DNA from: Rhodocyclaceae bacterium
Lineage (GTDB): Bacteria; Pseudomonadota; Gammaproteobacteria; Burkholderiales; Rhodocyclaceae
DNA length: 64,000 nt
Assembly (NCBI GenBank): GCA_018261935.1
Contig: JAGTRP010000008.1
Coordinates: 62,001-126,000 of the forward strand
Direction: 5' to 3'
In this document: positions 63,020 through 64,000 of the stretch, in pieces
Position numbering within the stretch: position 1 is the first letter of the stretch
Layout: the number at the start of each line of letters is the position of its first letter
Program-made: the position numbers and the translations under genes
Notes under the pieces: generated by a model
What the model was told of the DNA's origin: nothing
Seen by the model: only the letters and a program-made list of their open reading frames with translations
The model's database searches: none

Positions 63020-63027
63020 ATCAGATC

Positions 63028-63336
63028 ATGGGGGCGGGAGGGCCAATAGCCAACGAAGCAACCGCACCCAACTGGTGGCGCCGCATGTTCGCCTCCCAGC
63101 ATCGCGAGGCCAAGCGGGTCGTGACGGAAATGATGGCCATGCGCGGCCTCATGCCCCTGCTCATGAAGGCGCGCAACGGCGGGCGCTGGACGCCCCAGGA
63201 AAAGCTGGAGCTGATCGCCCATCTGCGGCGTGTCGCCCACATTTCCCCGTACCTGCTTCTTCTTCTCCTGCCCGGTTCGGCCGTTTTCCTGCCGATCTAT
63301 GCCTGGTGGCTGGATCGCCGCAGGGGGCGCCGTTAA
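63028..63336 (+). CDS. Small LETM1-like membrane protein (hypothetical)
   Basis: 102 residues. A basic N-terminal region, a WTPQEKLELIAHLRRVAHISPYLLLLL segment split by a Pro, and one membrane helix near 75-95 ending in an Arg-rich tail. The WTPQEKxEL...HLxRVAxISPY pattern resembles the ribosome-binding LETM1-like domain of small bacterial proteins; that link is tentative. ATG 63028 is proposed; the ribosome site is weak. Its stop overlaps the convergent AmpG-like gene. Confidence 0.68.
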   Translation: MGAGGPIANEATAPNWWRRMFASQHREAKRVVTEMMAMRGLMPLLMKARNGGRWTPQEKLELIAHLRRVAHISPYLLLLLLPGSAVFLPIYAWWLDRRRGRR

Positions 63337-64000
63337 GCTCCCTCCGCCGGATGCCAGGGCGCCACTTTCAATAGCAAGACCATCCCGGGCAAGGCCAGTC
63401 CGGCGCAGAGCCAGAAGAATCCATACCAGCCGAGGCTTTCCACCAGCCAGCCGGCCGAGGCGTTCACGAAAGTGCGCGGTACCGCTGCCAGGCTGGTGAA
63501 CAGGGCCAGTTGGGTGGCGGTGTAGGCCGGATGGGTGGCACGGGCGATGTAGGCGACGAAGGCGGCGGCCCCCAGCCCCACACCCAGGGCTTCCAGACCG
63601 ATGACGATGGCCAGGGACACCCGTTCGCTCGGCCCGATGTCCTGGAAATGCCCCTGGGAAGCCAGCCAGGCGAAACCGAATATGGAAACGACCTGGACCA
63701 CGCCGAACAGCCAGAGGGCCCGGTTGATGCCGAGCTTGACCATCCATAGGCCCCCCAGCAGGGCGCCGACGACGGCGGGCCAGAGGCCGGCATGCTTGGC
63801 GATGAGGCCGATGTCGGTCTTGGTGAAACCCATGTCGAGGTAGAAGGGGGTGGCCAGGGCCGTACACAGGCTGTCGCCGAGCTTGTAGAGAAAGATGAAG
63901 GCGAGCACCAGCAGGGCCCCGCGCCAGCCTTGGCGGCCGATGAATTCGCGGAAGGGCTCGACGACCGCCTGGCGCAGGCTCTTGGGGGCGTCGACGGCCT
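63333..64000 (-). CDS. AmpG-like MFS permease, C-terminal part (runs off window)
   Basis: About 222 residues can be read, entering from beyond base 64000 with the frame running through SLRQAVVEPFREFIGRQG. Six or so helices follow: FIFLYKLGDSLCTALATPFYLDMGFTKTDIG, split by helix turns, and GLEALGVGLGAAAFVAYIAR are typical of AmpG muropeptide permeases. AmpG imports GlcNAc-anhydroMurNAc peptides for recycling. The start is outside the window. Confidence 0.85.
   Translation of the reverse strand, partial: AVDAPKSLRQAVVEPFREFIGRQGWRGALLVLAFIFLYKLGDSLCTALATPFYLDMGFTKTDIGLIAKHAGLWPAVVGALLGGLWMVKLGINRALWLFGVVQVVSIFGFAWLASQGHFQDIGPSERVSLAIVIGLEALGVGLGAAAFVAYIARATHPAYTATQLALFTSLAAVPRTFVNASAGWLVESLGWYGFFWLCAGLALPGMVLLLKVAPWHPAEGA

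Overview
The window is about 66% G+C and carries a typical chromosomal backbone of a respiratory betaproteobacterium. The Rhodocyclales (an Azospira/Dechloromonas-like organism) are the best guess, from gene content only: a TorF-type porin next to glnK-amtB, a class I PHA synthase, oxygen-independent ubiquinone synthesis genes (ubiUVT), a LiuR-controlled leucine catabolic operon and an Mre/Rod elongasome. I see no prophage, insertion sequence, CRISPR array or secretion island.

Layout. 1-7.0 kb (minus): murB (partial), metH, a Bcr/CflA-type exporter, comM/yifB and ubiK. 7.0-10.0 kb (plus): a nitrogen-regulated unit torF-glnK-amtB with a visible sigma-54 promoter, NtrC-like sites and a terminator. 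10-19 kb: a cpdA-like phosphodiesterase, purU, thrH, an ABC-F protein, two HD-GYP genes flanking a periplasmic coiled-coil gene, mutY and a flavin reductase. 19.0-19.2 kb: an intact tRNA-Gly(CCC) behind a truncated tRNA-Gly. 19.2-26.8 kb: a Lon-N-domain protein, ubiX, a Gx transporter with a NusG-II protein, rapZ, an M20 amidohydrolase, and a PhnCDE-type ABC transporter whose permease is a tandem fusion. 27-42.5 kb (all minus): an MBL hydrolase, two tiny DUF1289-type cysteine proteins and an unknown protein, followed upstream by a long leucine/isovalerate degradation cluster under LiuR. That cluster holds liuA, liuB, liuC, liuD, HMG-CoA lyase and a thiolase, plus a GNAT-carbonic anhydrase fusion, a frameshifted acyl-CoA dehydrogenase, a DMT transporter, a DsbA-like isomerase and a LOG protein. 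42.5-45.5 kb (plus): an MBL hydrolase and phaC with a strong terminator. 45.6-48.5 kb: a MoaD/ThiS-like protein and ubiT-ubiV-ubiU behind an FNR/ANR-type promoter. 48.5-56 kb: a Rec-ATPase regulator, then rlpA-rodA-mrdA-mreD-mreC-mreB. 56-60 kb: gatC-gatA-lipoprotein-gatB. 60-64 kb: a coiled-coil secreted protein, pyrE, xthA, a four-gene membrane cluster (DUF883, YqjE, YqjK-like and a small membrane protein) and the 3' part of an AmpG-like permease.

How the parts fit. Ammonium uptake and sensing are wired to nitrogen starvation. Leucine is oxidised to acetoacetate and acetyl-CoA, and that carbon could feed the PHA synthase. The carbonic anhydrase domain inside the liu cluster could supply bicarbonate to methylcrotonyl-CoA carboxylase. 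ubiX, ubiK and ubiTUV point to ubiquinone synthesis both with and without oxygen. No clearly new multi-gene system is visible. The items most worth a second look are the GNAT-carbonic anhydrase fusion in the liu operon, the HD-GYP pair whose second member has lost its HD dyad, the fused PhnE permease, the FNR promoter of ubiUVT, the MoaD-like protein without a terminal diglycine, and the truncated tRNA-Gly.
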